Assembly: GCA_020912385.1 (NCBI GenBank)
Contig: CP087214.1
Coordinates: forward strand, 992,001 to 1,056,000
Length of the DNA: 64,000 nucleotides
Direction: 5' to 3'
Source of the DNA: Neofusicoccum parvum
Taxonomy: Eukaryota > Ascomycota > Dothideomycetes > Botryosphaeriales > Botryosphaeriaceae
Part shown: piece after piece, positions 1 to 12,205 of the stretch
Layout: each line of letters starts with the position of its first letter
Position numbering within the stretch: position 1 is the first letter of the stretch
Translations under genes and position numbers: made by a program
The notes under the pieces: model-generated
Told to the model about the DNA's origin: nothing
Seen by the model: the letters and a program-made list of their open reading frames with translations, nothing else
The model's database searches: none

Positions 1-2706
1 ACACACCCGCACCAAGATCACAAGTCACAGTGCGAATACGCAACGAGAGCAAGGTCCGGGGTGGCTTCTCTGCAATCACAGGATCCCTCATCCCTCCCCT
101 TTCGCTCGGGGCGGCGGCGGCGACGGCCGCGACCGCGCTTGCTTGCCTCTCGCCCTTCCTTCGCCCTGCTCTTCTCTCTCGCCCGGGGCTCGGCCGTGAC
201 AGCCAGCCAGCTAGCCAGCAGGCAGCACGCACTACGCAGGCCGAGCCACCAACCAGCCTCACGCCTGCCCTGCTAGCACGCCGGGCGGAAAGCCAAATAC
301 CTGCCGTGTGAGTCACAGGCGACGGACAAGGCATTCCCGCCGTGCCCAAGCAGACCAGCTACTTAGCTCCAACGCCTTTCCCCGACCCTAGCGTACCAGA
401 CAGCCACACACCCGCGAGCCCGAGCGAGGCTAGCCAGAGTCCGCCGTCCCAAGGACTCCCATCGCAATATCCTCATGCCCCGACGAGACGGATCCGTGGC
501 TTCGCTCATCCCGGCTTCCCTCCCATGCACCCTTACTCGCGACGAACCGCTGCAGGTCGCCGCGTTGGGTTTGGGCACGCACCACCGCCACGATTCCGCC
601 CGACGTTGGGTTTTGAGCTTCCCGTCGAGCCGCGGCGGCCTTGCTTGTCGTTATTTGCCTCTTCGCGCGCGCGCTCTCTCTCTCGATGGCGATGATGCGC
701 GGCGGCTGACCATGGTCGGGTATCGAGCCGCTCCTTTAAACTTTCCGAGCACTCTCTCAGCCTTTCTGCCGCCCGTCGTCATTCCTCTCGAAATACCGCA
801 CGTCGAGGCGTGCTTGCGGCACTCATACGTGAACAAGGGGGTCTTTTCAGATAGAAGAAGAAGAAAAAAAAGGTGGGTGGAGGATCGACGTCAGTCGCCT
901 CGCTCACCCACACGCACGCACACGCTAACATCGCGTACCTTTTTCATTTCCACCCATCCCTGCAAGCAGGAAAAAAAAAGGGACCGACACACCGTCGTGC
1001 GCATGCGCGACGGCGCGGGTGCCCGCCCGAAACTTCATGCCGCTCGGGATTGCGACGGCCCCAAGAATGTGCAGGCAAAGAAAGGAGCCCGAAAAAAAAA
1101 AAGGAAAGCCACGCGGCGAGCTATCCGTGCATTTCCAATTGCTTCTGCATGGAATCCCGTCCCGCGGTAATGCATCCCACGACGGAAGCTAAAACAACCT
1201 AGCGGAAGGCGAGGGAAGGGGATCGCAGGAAAGAAAAAGTGAACAGGGAGATGACGATGCGAAAGGGGAGCTGCTTGCCTGCTTGGAAACGGTGCCTGTA
1301 TCAAATTATGCCAGATTGCCGTGGCGTTCAAGGCCGTCCACGACCCGCTCGCCGTAAATCGTCTGAGCGTCCACGCGGTTCATGGGGTCGCTTTCGTCGC
1401 GCGGGTGGCCCGACGCTTTACCTTTCCTCCTCCTTTGAACCCTGCTCCCTACAGAATTTCTGAATGACTGACGGAGCGCGAGACGATGACGGACCCTTCG
1501 ATGGTTCGCCGCTGGCCATTGGCTCGGGGAGCCCGGGCGAAGCCAAAGGGCACGGGAGGGCACGGGAGGGCGCGAGAGACGTCATTGACACGGGGTTGGG
1601 ATGGCGGTGGTGAAAAAGCTGACGCTCGGGTTCGGCGCTTCTTTGGGCGTTTATCAAGCAGACAGCGCGAGGCGGGCTCGTCGTGGGCGTGAACTGCTGC
1701 TGCCTGCGCTCCCATACAGCCCACGCGACCGCACCTCGACCAACCAAGCCACCGTCGATGAGACCGAGGGTGACGCCGGCGAATCTCGGCCGCGCCGGAG
1801 GTGTGGGTGGCAAAAGTTGGGTAACATTGGTGATACCGGCTGCCTCTCCCCCTTAGCCGCCGACTGCTTCCCTGGCGAGCGCGAAAGTCCTGTCGGGTGG
1901 CGACCAGCAGGCAACGAACGGAGACGGACCGCACCGGGGAAGCGGGATGACGGCTGCTGCTGCACGTTGTAGCCGGGGAAGAAGGATGGGGACTGGGAAC
2001 AGGAAAATATGGAACGACTAAGGAAGGAGAAAAGTTTATGATGACGGAGAAGGCGCGGCAGATGATGGACGTCGACACGTCGGTGCTTCTGGGCTGACTG
2101 GCGCTCTCACTCCTCCGATCTCGACGGCCGCGACGATGATGTCGACGGACAGAAAGGCGAGGGGAGTGATTAGGAATTTTTGAGACGATGGCGAGGCGAG
2201 CTACGAGAGAAAGGGAAGGGAAAGAGGCAGTGCAAGAAAGAGAGCGCGTGGGGGTCCAAGATGGTTTGCGTGCCTTGATGCCTGGTGTTGATGGTGGGAG
2301 AGGCTGCTGCCTTGCGCAATTGAAGATGCCTGATTATAGGGAGACTGTTGCTCCAGCACGTTGAAAGAGTACTGGCGAAGAAAAGAGCTTGGAAAAGGAC
2401 ATTGAGGACGAGGAAGAGTCACTTCAAGCACGCACCCGCTACGCAGAGAGTCCATGGAGAAGGAGATCGGGCAAGAAGAATTGCAAGAGAGACTATTCCA
2501 TCAGCCATATGAGCTGAAAATGCCCAGGTGAACAACAGCGTTCTTCCAACTCGTGTGAAATCTATGCTATGAGCCGCCAACGCTTCCAAACCTCACCAAA
2601 TGGGATATCAGATCAGAAATGACGCTTACTGAAGCCAGGTTTTCGTTCCGTTTCGTGCTGTTCGTTCTGCGTCGTGGGCACATTACCAACTCGTCCAGAC
2701 CACCAT
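1..2706. other. Left-edge intergenic region, no gene recognised
   Basis: No open frame here resembles a known protein. The frames present are GC-rich and of low complexity. There are A-rich and pyrimidine-rich tracts at about 850-1090 and a 10-bp duplication at about 1548-1570. The region may hold the upstream part of a gene lying to the left of the window, plus the 3' side of UBA4. Confidence 0.6.
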
Positions 2707-4625
2707 TCAATAGTCGGGAAATTCTGCATCCACTGTCTCCCTCCAAGCCTTCAATCCTCCTTTCACATCGACGATCTTCCTCTTGCCGCCTTCGTCCAGC
2801 CCCAGCGCCTTCATCTTGCGCACCGCCAGCTGCGAATCATTACCAAGCCGGCACGTCACAACGATGGGTTGTTCAGCAGGCATCTGCTGAAGACTCGCAA
2901 GCCACGCTGGTTGAACTCGGTCATCACCACCGTTGCCTTGTTTTGGAGACGATGGTGAGCCCGTGCTTCCCGTAGCCGGTGTGGCAGGCGTCGAAACTGA
3001 CGCCGGCGTAGAGGTAGACACTGCGGGCGCGGCCGTGGCGACAATATCGGAGAACGGGATGTTGATGCTGCCGTCTAGGTGGGCCAGATCGAACTGGACC
3101 TTCTCGCGCACGTCTACTAGGATGTGCTGCGATCCGCGGCTGGCATATGCAGATTCCGAGGAGAGAGGGCTACTGCCGCTTATGGCTGACCCGCTGCGTG
3201 CTTGGTCGTAGTCTAATGCGGAGATACGCTCTTCGGGAGCCAGTGCGTCGACGGGGCTGACGGCACCGCAGAACTGCACGTAGTCCATTGATCCAGATAT
3301 TAGGGCGTCGTGTGTGACTGTTGCCTGGGCGGAGCAGGCGGCGCAATTGAGCTTTCTGGTGCGCAGGCCGAAGGAGCGGAACTGCGGGTTGCTGTATGCG
3401 GAGAAGAGCAGCAACGAGGGCTTGTTATTTGTGGGTCTGTTGGCTGCTGCCTCCGCGGTCTGCGGCTTATCAAAATTGTTGGGAGACGGGCCGTCGATGT
3501 CCATCATTGTGTCCGATGATAGCGACTGGGGCTTCTGTATCCCCGCTGCAATCAGTTTGATCGCTTCGAGTGCTTGCAGGACTCCCATGACGCCGACGAC
3601 GGGACCGAGGATACCACCCTCACCGCAGCTGACTACGCTCTCAGCCGGCGGTGGCTTTGGAAAGACACACCGATAACAGGGCCCTCCAGTAGGATCACCT
3701 GGCGGCCGTGGTGGGTTGTTCAGAACCATAAGCTGTCCTTCTGTACGCAGTGCTGATGCAGACACAAGCGGCTTGCCCAGGAGTACACAGGTGTCTGAAA
3801 TGAGATAGCGGGATGCGGGTGTATCTGTGCAGTCCAGAACAAGATCGTATTCGGAAAATATATCGAGAGCATTCTCTGGGTTTAGCCGGGTGTTGTAAGA
3901 GTAGTACTTGACGTTCGGATTCAAACTGTCAACGCTCAAGTCAACCAACCGCCGCTGTGTTTTCTCCTCAAACGATGTGTAGACTGACCATTTCAGGTTC
4001 TTCAACGCGCTCTCAACCTTTGACATGCCGACCTTGCTGGTGCTGTGCAGTATTTGGCGATGGAGATTCGACTCCTCAACCGTATCGCCATCTACAATCC
4101 CGAGCGTCCCCACGCCAGCGCCAGCAATATACGCCGCCGCGGGGCAGCCCAGCCCTCCCGCCCCGACAATCAAGACGGCCGAATCACGAAGGCGCAACTG
4201 TCCTGAAAACCCAAGCACCGCGTCAGCATTTCCCGCCGTCTCTCGACGCAGCACGACGACGACGACAACGACGCACCTTGCAAGCCCACCTGCGGCACGA
4301 TCAGCTGGCGTCCGTACCGCCTGTACTCGCCCAGCTCCAACGGCCAGCGCCTCCGTTCCTTGTTCCGCGCGGGCTGCTCCAGCACAGCCCACAGCTCGGC
4401 CTGCCACTCGTCCGGCAGGCCGCCGCCCAGCGCGCCGCCGAGGAACTGCGTGTTGTGGTTCGCATCGCCGTGGAAGGCGTCGCCCGGGAGCTCCGTGTCG
4501 GTGGTGGAAGAGGAGTGCTGGCTGCGCGCCTCGGCTTCGGCGAGCTGCTGCTTGAGGCGCTGCAGCTGGCGCTCGCACGAGGCGATCTCGTGCTGCAGCG
4601 ACGCGATGCTCAGGTCGATGGGCAT
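2707..4625 (-). CDS. UBA4: Adenylyltransferase and sulfurtransferase UBA4 (MOCS3/CnxF family)
   Basis: UBA4 activates the ubiquitin-like Urm1, and MoaD/MOCS2A in molybdopterin synthesis, by adenylation and then thiocarboxylation. It feeds sulfur to tRNA wobble-uridine thiolation in the cytosol. Exons are 4625-4277, 4202-3989 and 3925-2707, giving 593 aa. The start is [10 protein letters not shown], followed by a short coiled coil typical of UBA4. The E1-like domain has [12 protein letters not shown] and the nucleotide-binding motif GAGGLG. Zinc motifs are CYRC and CAAC, and the adenylation-domain catalytic Cys lies in SCGEGG. A C-terminal rhodanese domain carries the active Cys in VTCRLGND. 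The first intron (4203-4276) joins VGLQ to GQLRLRDS. The second (3926-3988, 63 nt) is in frame and lacks stops. If read through it inserts 21 residues into the conserved stretch between SALKNL and LNPNVKYY. I treat it as spliced. Confidence 0.93.
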
Positions 4626-5240
4626 GGTCGAGGGGGTGAGAGGTAAGGTGGGCGGGATGGCGGGAGGAACGACGTCGACGTCGCCGCCGCTGCCGAAAAG
4701 TGCGGAGAAGCTCGGTGGACAGTGCCGCTGGGTGCTGGCTTAGCCGCCCCTCTTCTTCCTTCCCGGAATCTTATCGGAGTGGGGAATCCGACCCAAGGGA
4801 CCAGGATCGGCAGTTGGCCCAACTGCCGGCAGGCTAGGCCGGTTCCTGGCACGCCGCAGACAGCCATGATTCGCGCCAACTGGTGGTGATGGTGTGACGC
4901 CGCGTCTGCCAGCTGCTGCCCGCCCGATCCGTGTGGTCCGTCGAGCGGTGTCGACGTCTGGAGCCAGACAAACGCTCCGTGCGACTATCCGAGCGGGAGC
5001 ACGCCAAATGGAGACCCGGAGGGACAAGACTCTCGGCGAGAGCTTCAACTTAGCTAGTGATCAGAATATAGTATAGCTCAGAAGGCAGTTGACTTTACAT
5101 GTCGAAATAGAAGCGGGTGCTCCCCCGCCAAAGTTTCCCGCATCCAGGATGCACACGTCACCATGAAGTCAAGCTGCGATTTCTCGATTCAAACTCGACG
5201 CTGCCCCTCTTATCTCTCAGACAGCCTTGTGCTCTTCTCC
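4626..5240. other. Intergenic, UBA4 promoter side and kinase 3' side
   Basis: This stretch lies upstream of UBA4 and downstream of the DUF1537 kinase, both on the minus strand. I see no coding signal or repeat. It should hold the UBA4 promoter and the kinase 3' UTR. Confidence 0.5.
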
Positions 5241-6833
5241 CTACACGCGCCAGCCCGCAACAACATCATATAGCGTCTCGTTGCCGCCCACGTTGCCTGG
5301 GAACACCACATACGGCAGACCCGGATACTTGCAGGTTTCCTCGTCGCAGCGCCACAGCGGGATGCCTGCAGCAGCCTGGCCCACGATCATCGCCTTCTTC
5401 ATGTTCAGGCCCTTGGTTGCCATGTCCGACGAAGTGATGCCGCCCTGTATCGGGACTCAGTTAGCTCGGCGCCCACCAAACACGTTGTTTCGCAGGTACT
5501 GACCTTGGCAATAACGTATCGTGGCTTCACTTTCAGCTGCTGCAGGAACTTGACCAGCGCATCTGCAACAACTGAGCCGATGTCCAGACTCTTCTTCGCG
5601 TCGTCGCCGGTCACCAGCTTGCGGCTAGTCATGACAAGCACGTCCTGATGTTGCGCAATCTCCTTCTCGGCGACGGCTATGGCGTGCGCAATGACCTCAG
5701 CAGCGCTCTCCGGTGAAGATAACAGCTTCTCCACGTCCATGATCACCGTCTTCAGCTTATCACCGCTCTTCGATATCAGGGCCTCCAGCTGCGCCGTCGT
5801 TTTCGGCACGTAGGAACCTGCGATAATCAAGCCACCAGCTTCCCGGGAAAGTTGCAGTTGCTGCGCCGAGATGGGAGGGATGGGAGAGATGCCCAGGCGC
5901 GCAGATACGAACGCGGCTGCGGTACGGAAGAGGAAACGTTTGCCCTTCGATGAAGCTAATTGGAACCGTTAGTAAAAGAATCTCCCCATATTTCCAACTC
6001 TGGGGAGGGGAACAAAAAGAAAAGGGTTCCACGGGCTTACCCTTCAGCAACCCCAGCACCACAACATCCATATCCTCCTCAGCCGCTGCATTCACCACAA
6101 TCACAGCTCCCTTTTCGAACCCCTCCAGCAACTCCGCTATCCTCTCCGGGCCCCCCTCCCTAATATCTTTCAGCCCCAAGCTCACCACCCTCTCCCTCGC
6201 AATCTTGCCTCCACTCTTCTCCACCACCCAATCCCTCAAATCGCTGCTCCGGTACCCAAACGTCGCGTCCCTCGCAAACGGCGTCTCGCCGGCCGGCACC
6301 AGCGTCTCGCCCTCGGCGACGTAGTGCACGTCGTCGATGGTGTACCGGCCGCCCTGCAGGAAGAACGGCGCGAGCACCCAGGCGGCGCTGCCGCCCAGCT
6401 CGGCGTCGACGACCTCGGGCTCGTCGGGGAAGTGGCCGCGCAGCGTCGAGTCGCCGCGCAGCACGACCTCGAACGCGCGGCCGGCGCGCTCGCCCGCCGC
6501 GCGCAGGTTGCCGCAGATCTCGGCCGTCAGCGCCCGCGCGTCCGCCGTGTGCAGCGCCCGCGAGTTGGTCAGGATGAAGAAGCCCGACCCCGCCCGCGTC
6601 GCCGCGAACTCGGCCGCCAGCGACTCGACGTCCCACACCGTGAGCACGCGGATGTCGTGGCACGTCTGCGTGCCCGTCGGGTCGTCGTCCAGCGCGACGA
6701 GCAGCGGGATCGAGGACGCGTTGGCGGCCAGGAGGGCGCGGGTCTGGGCGCGGAGGTCGCCTGGGTAGATGGGCGGGAGGGCGGAGAGGGTGGCTTGCAG
6801 CGGGATGGGCTGCGGGGCGGTGGGATTGGACAT
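5241..6833 (-). CDS. DUF1537 four-carbon acid-sugar kinase family protein (OtnK/DtnK-like)
   Basis: DUF1537 proteins are ATP-dependent kinases that phosphorylate four-carbon acid sugars such as threonate or 3-oxo-tetronate. Exons are 6833-6041, 5955-5504 and 5444-5241, giving 482 aa; the introns of 85 and 59 nt have clean GT-AG ends. The ATG at 6833 begins MSNPTAPQPIPL. The N-terminal substrate-binding domain has LVALDDDPTGTQTCHD and VVLRGDSTLRGHFPDE. The C-terminal nucleotide-binding domain has SGGLIIAGSYVPKTTAQLE, VLVMTSRKLVTGDD and, just before the stop, VVFPGNVGGNETLYDVVAGW. It is a stand-alone kinase with no aldolase or dehydrogenase domain attached. It is divergent from a DenD-like dehydrogenase across about 0.8 kb, which matches bacterial acid-sugar operons. 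The exact substrate is unknown. The 5' half has almost only G or C at third codon positions. Confidence 0.9.
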
Positions 6834-7652
6834 TTTTGCGCGGTCAGAGGGGTGAAGAAAGGCGAGAAAATGTGGCAGTGGTGCTGCGCGAGGCTTGACA
6901 GAGAGAATGCGGGCGGAGAAAGGGCGAGGACAGGCTGAAGAATTGACGTCGCCTGAAGGGATGGCAGGAGACAAGGAGACAAGGTGGTACGACAGGCTTG
7001 CAGCAGGCAGGTACCAAGGAAGGTTCAAGGGACGGCGGGATTGATGTAGCAGCGGCGCATGGCTGGGCGGGGCTCCGCTTCCGCAGGACCTTGGGCGTTT
7101 GCGCCCATTCGCGAAGTCATGCGCAAGCAACTGCCGTTAGATTCGAGGAAGGTTCCCGGGCCTGGTCTTGCGTGGATAGGGCTGGCGGGGACGGGATTGG
7201 GTTGATTGAGGGCAGAGAGACGAGCTATGAGCGTGGAGCTCCACCGAGGCGGAAGCTATGGCACGGGAAGAAGTGCGAGGGCGGGGGCGGCGAGATGTCC
7301 GGCAGGATGGGCGTCGCTGCGTCTTCGTGCCGAGAGCCTTTTTGCTGTGGAGGCGGCTCCAGGCCTTGCGCTCCGTGCCCCGCACTGCGCCCGCGCGAGA
7401 AGCTCCGGCATCGTCATTGCTCGCCGCGCAGTGCCCCGGCCATGCCCCGCATCACAGCAGTCAATCGCCGACGCGCAGGACGAGCAACGCCCGCGGCCGC
7501 CGTCTTAACCAGTAGAATCCCCTCGAGCGCCTGCTGCCGGCCTGCTGCCTCTTAGTCTCAATCAAAATCGCTTTCCGTCCGCGCTCAATTGCTCTGCGTC
7601 GCCGCTCCCCAGAAAAGTGACCCGACGACTTTGATATCCCACCACCGCCACC
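6834..7652. promoter_or_regulatory. Shared divergent promoter region of the kinase and dehydrogenase genes
   Basis: About 0.8 kb separates the two divergent start codons. There is no convincing ORF and no TATA box or named operator that I can support. A single shared region would allow co-regulation of the two genes. That is inferred only from the arrangement. Confidence 0.4.
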
Positions 7653-8633
7653 ATGGCCAAGCACGTCCTCATCACCGGCGCCTCGGGCTTCGTCGGCCAG
7701 GAGCTCGCCGCGGCGCTCCTCCAGACCGACCCCTCCTACCACCTGACCCTCAGCGACGTCGCGGAGCCCAAGACCCCGGCCAGCGCCAGCGCGCACGCCT
7801 CGCGCATCACGACCGCGCAGACGGACCTGACCGACCCGTCCGCCGCGACCGCGCTGCTCGACGGCCAGAAGTGGCACGCCATCTACACGCTGCACGGCAT
7901 CATGTCGTCGGGCAGCGAGGCCAACCTCGAGCTCGGCTACCGCGTCAACCTCGACGCGCACCGCCACGTCTATGACCACCTGCGGCGCACCCAGCCGGGC
8001 GTGACCGTCGTCTTCACCAGCAGCACCGCCGTGTACGGGCCGCCGTCGACGGCGGGGCCCGGCGCCGTCTTCTCGGAGCGCACGATGCCGCTCCCGCAGA
8101 GCAGCTACGGCACGCAGAAGTTCGTCACCGAGTGCCTGCTCAACGACTTCGCGCGGCGCGGGCTGCTGGACGCGCGCGTCGTGCGCCTGCCGACCGTCAT
8201 GGTGCGCCCCGGCGCGCCCACCGCCGCCGCCAGCAGCTTCGCCTCGGGCATCGTGCGCGAGCCCATGAACGGCGAGAGGAGCGTGCTGCCCGTCGACAAG
8301 AGCCTGCACATGTGGATCTGCTCGCCCGCGACGGTCGTGAAGAACCTGATCGCCGTCAAGGACATCCCCAAGGAGAAGTTCGGCGGCCTGACCCGGACCG
8401 TCAACCTGCCGGGCGTGACGGTGAAGATCGCGGACATCCTGGAGGCGCTCGAGGCCGTGGGCGGCAAGGAGAAGAGGGCGCTGGTCGAGGAGAAGGTCGA
8501 TCCTGCTATCGAGAAGATTGTGTTGAGTTGGCCCGAGAGGTTTGACATCTCGAGAGCGCTGGACCTGGGTCTGTCCCAGGATGGGTCGTTGATCGAGACG
8601 GTAAAAGCATATGCCGCTAGCTTGAAGCAGTGA
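7653..8633 (+). CDS. NAD-dependent epimerase/dehydratase family protein, DenD (D-erythronate dehydrogenase)-like
   Basis: This single-exon gene encodes 326 aa of the extended short-chain dehydrogenase type. The start has a good Kozak context (gccaccATGG). The NAD-binding motif is ITGASGFVGQE near residue 6. The catalytic pair sits in SSYGTQK (Tyr-x-x-x-Lys), with FTSSTAVYGPP supplying the Ser/Thr. The segment HGIMSSGSEANLELGYRVN is like bacterial DenD, which oxidises D-erythronate. In bacteria DenD is encoded next to a DUF1537 kinase, and here such a kinase lies divergently 0.8 kb away. I infer a role in C4 acid-sugar breakdown but cannot prove the substrate; other sugar epimerase activities are possible. 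Third positions are almost all G or C up to about 8460 and ordinary after that. Confidence 0.88.
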   Translation: MAKHVLITGASGFVGQELAAALLQTDPSYHLTLSDVAEPKTPASASAHASRITTAQTDLTDPSAATALLDGQKWHAIYTLHGIMSSGSEANLELGYRVNLDAHRHVYDHLRRTQPGVTVVFTSSTAVYGPPSTAGPGAVFSERTMPLPQSSYGTQKFVTECLLNDFARRGLLDARVVRLPTVMVRPGAPTAAASSFASGIVREPMNGERSVLPVDKSLHMWICSPATVVKNLIAVKDIPKEKFGGLTRTVNLPGVTVKIADILEALEAVGGKEKRALVEEKVDPAIEKIVLSWPERFDISRALDLGLSQDGSLIETVKAYAASLKQ

Positions 8634-8958
8634 GGCTGGTCATGTAGGGGGAGTCTGCATAGTGGGCATAGCTTGAGGTGTCTCACAAAGAATGAAAGGA
8701 AAATAGATTGAAAAGAGAGTCATGATTTTGTTGTTTGGGTATTTGAAGTCGTTATTTACCATTTCCCTTTTTCGTATGAATTATCCACCTTTGAAGATGG
8801 AAGGGTATGAGCAGTGATTGTACTCGCTCGCCCCATTAGAAATTTAAGCCAAGTCGTTTCTTGGATGTATGTTGCATCGTATCCTACCCACAATGCTGCC
8901 AACGCTGGCTGAAGTTTGCTCATCAGCAGAAGGCCACCCTTCTGAGGCTATTGCGAGC
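8634..8958. other. Convergent 3' intergenic
   Basis: This is a short AT-richer stretch between the 3' ends of the dehydrogenase and glucanase genes. It probably contains both polyadenylation regions. No gene is seen. Confidence 0.5.
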
Positions 8959-10406
<1,448 letters not shown>

Positions 10407-12205
10407 GGCTACGTGTACAGCCCGGAATGGAGGCCAGCAGGTAGGATCAGGGCGCGGATTGGTGAACGCTCAGTGCGATGGGAGGATTGTGGTGACAGAA
10501 GATTGTAAACACGATGACGCCAGGCGCAGAAAGCCTGAGTTTTGAGGGAGAGCTGCCCGGAATGCTGGGCAGCCGCCCGTCCTTTTAGCCCTCAGATCAG
10601 TGACCGCATAAGGACGGCCTGGGCAGGGATCGCTGCGGCGCATGGTGCGTTCAGGCCGGAGACCAAAGCATGCTGGCTGGCCCAAGGACGATTGCGGAGA
10701 AAGCTAGGCGTGCGCGCGGGCACCTGACGGGGAATAGGCTATAGGAGAGGGCGTGCAACGCCGGGCTGGCCACTCGGAGGGCGGCTGCGCTTCAGGACGC
10801 TTGAATCATTCATGAGCTGGCACCAATGCTGTGCTGACCGGCCGCGGGCGCGGCGCGGAGAGAGGTGCAGGCCGTGCAGCCGCGTCCAGGAACCTGAACA
10901 GAGTTGGTCCGCCGGGCAGAGATCGCCGCGTGAAACGCCGAGGCAAGGGGCCTTCCATGCTTTTCGTTGGCTTACGGCGGCGCGGCCGCGCTCCCATTCG
11001 CGCCACACGCTCGCGCGCTGGTGATGTCCAGATCCAGGAACGTGCTCGCATGGGTTGGGGCGAGCTCGAGCAGCAGATCGTTGCCGCATCGCAGGCTCCC
11101 GATGCTGTCACGCCGCGCTTGACCGCCAATCACCGCCTGCTCGTGACACCATCTCTTCAGCCATCCCCCGGCAGCCTCTCCTTTTCGTCCTGCCTATTGA
11201 AGAACCTGCGCCTGGGATGTAGCGCCGCTGACCTCGTCGTCTCACATGTTGCTGCTGTGAAGGAACCTCGTCGAAGCTTTGGACCGCCAAATGGTGGCCG
11301 CCGGACCGCGCAGCCAAGGCACGGGTGCTGCCGGATCGGGGCAAAGCGCAGCCATCGCAGCCATCGCAGCAAACCTTACATACACGACAGTTACACGGCC
11401 TCTTGCAGCTGCCGGCCAGCTCTTTGGTGTGCGGGGTACACTGCCAAATAGCCCAACCCGGCCGGCTGAGCACTACATTCAGCCGATGCCGCCCGCTCTT
11501 CCGCTGACATGCTGGCGAGCTTCTGGGATGGTCATTTGCATCTGGCGGCCCAGAAATGAGCAGAAGTTGGTTTCTTCACACGAGCCCTGCAAATACCAGG
11601 TACACATATTCACGGGCGGCCCGCCGAACAGTGCCACTGGACGGGCGCCTAAGTCGGTTGAGGGGCCGAAATAGTTGCCTCGAGGCCTAAATTTAGTAGC
11701 CGCTGTTTCTCCTGCAAGCAGATTTAGAACACGACCCACATAACAAAAAGCATCTTCTAGCGGGAGATGGCCTCTTACGCATGCGTACCCGCTTTTCAAG
11801 GCCTGCCAATGCCCAGGCGGGATCGACCACGATTTTCGGCGGAGGCGGATGCTGTACCTTCCAAGCATGCACGCGACGTCAGTGCTGCCGATGCCTACGA
11901 ACCACCTGATAGCGCGCCGGTTTTGCTGTTCGACCCTCAGCAACTATAGTTCCTTTTACGGTTCCTCTTCATAGCTACCTATTGCCTGCCATGGTATCTG
12001 CAGATGCGAATTCTAGCCAGAAAAGAAGCAAATGCTCGCTTGTGCCCTCCCAAACGCCGTGACAACCATTCGCTCCATGTTATGCAGGCCCAGAAATGCA
12101 GTGCCACACTACTTCTCGCTCGACGGATGCAAGTCTTCCGAGCCGCAGGATAAGTAACACAGAAGAGCCCTTTGGGTACTGCTGAACAGCACGTCTGCTT
12201 CGTCA
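10407..12205. other. Intergenic region, no gene recognised
   Basis: This 1.8-kb stretch lies between the glucanase start and the RAD50 3' end. GC-rich open frames are present on both strands, but none has a recognisable motif or consistent codon use. A 9-bp unit is repeated about 2.7 times near 11347-11370. It likely holds the glucanase promoter. Confidence 0.5.

Noticed and set aside
475..1170. Long plus-strand open frame (231 aa)
   Set aside because: Low-complexity, Arg/Ser/Pro-rich, no motif, and overlapped by other chance frames in GC-rich DNA.
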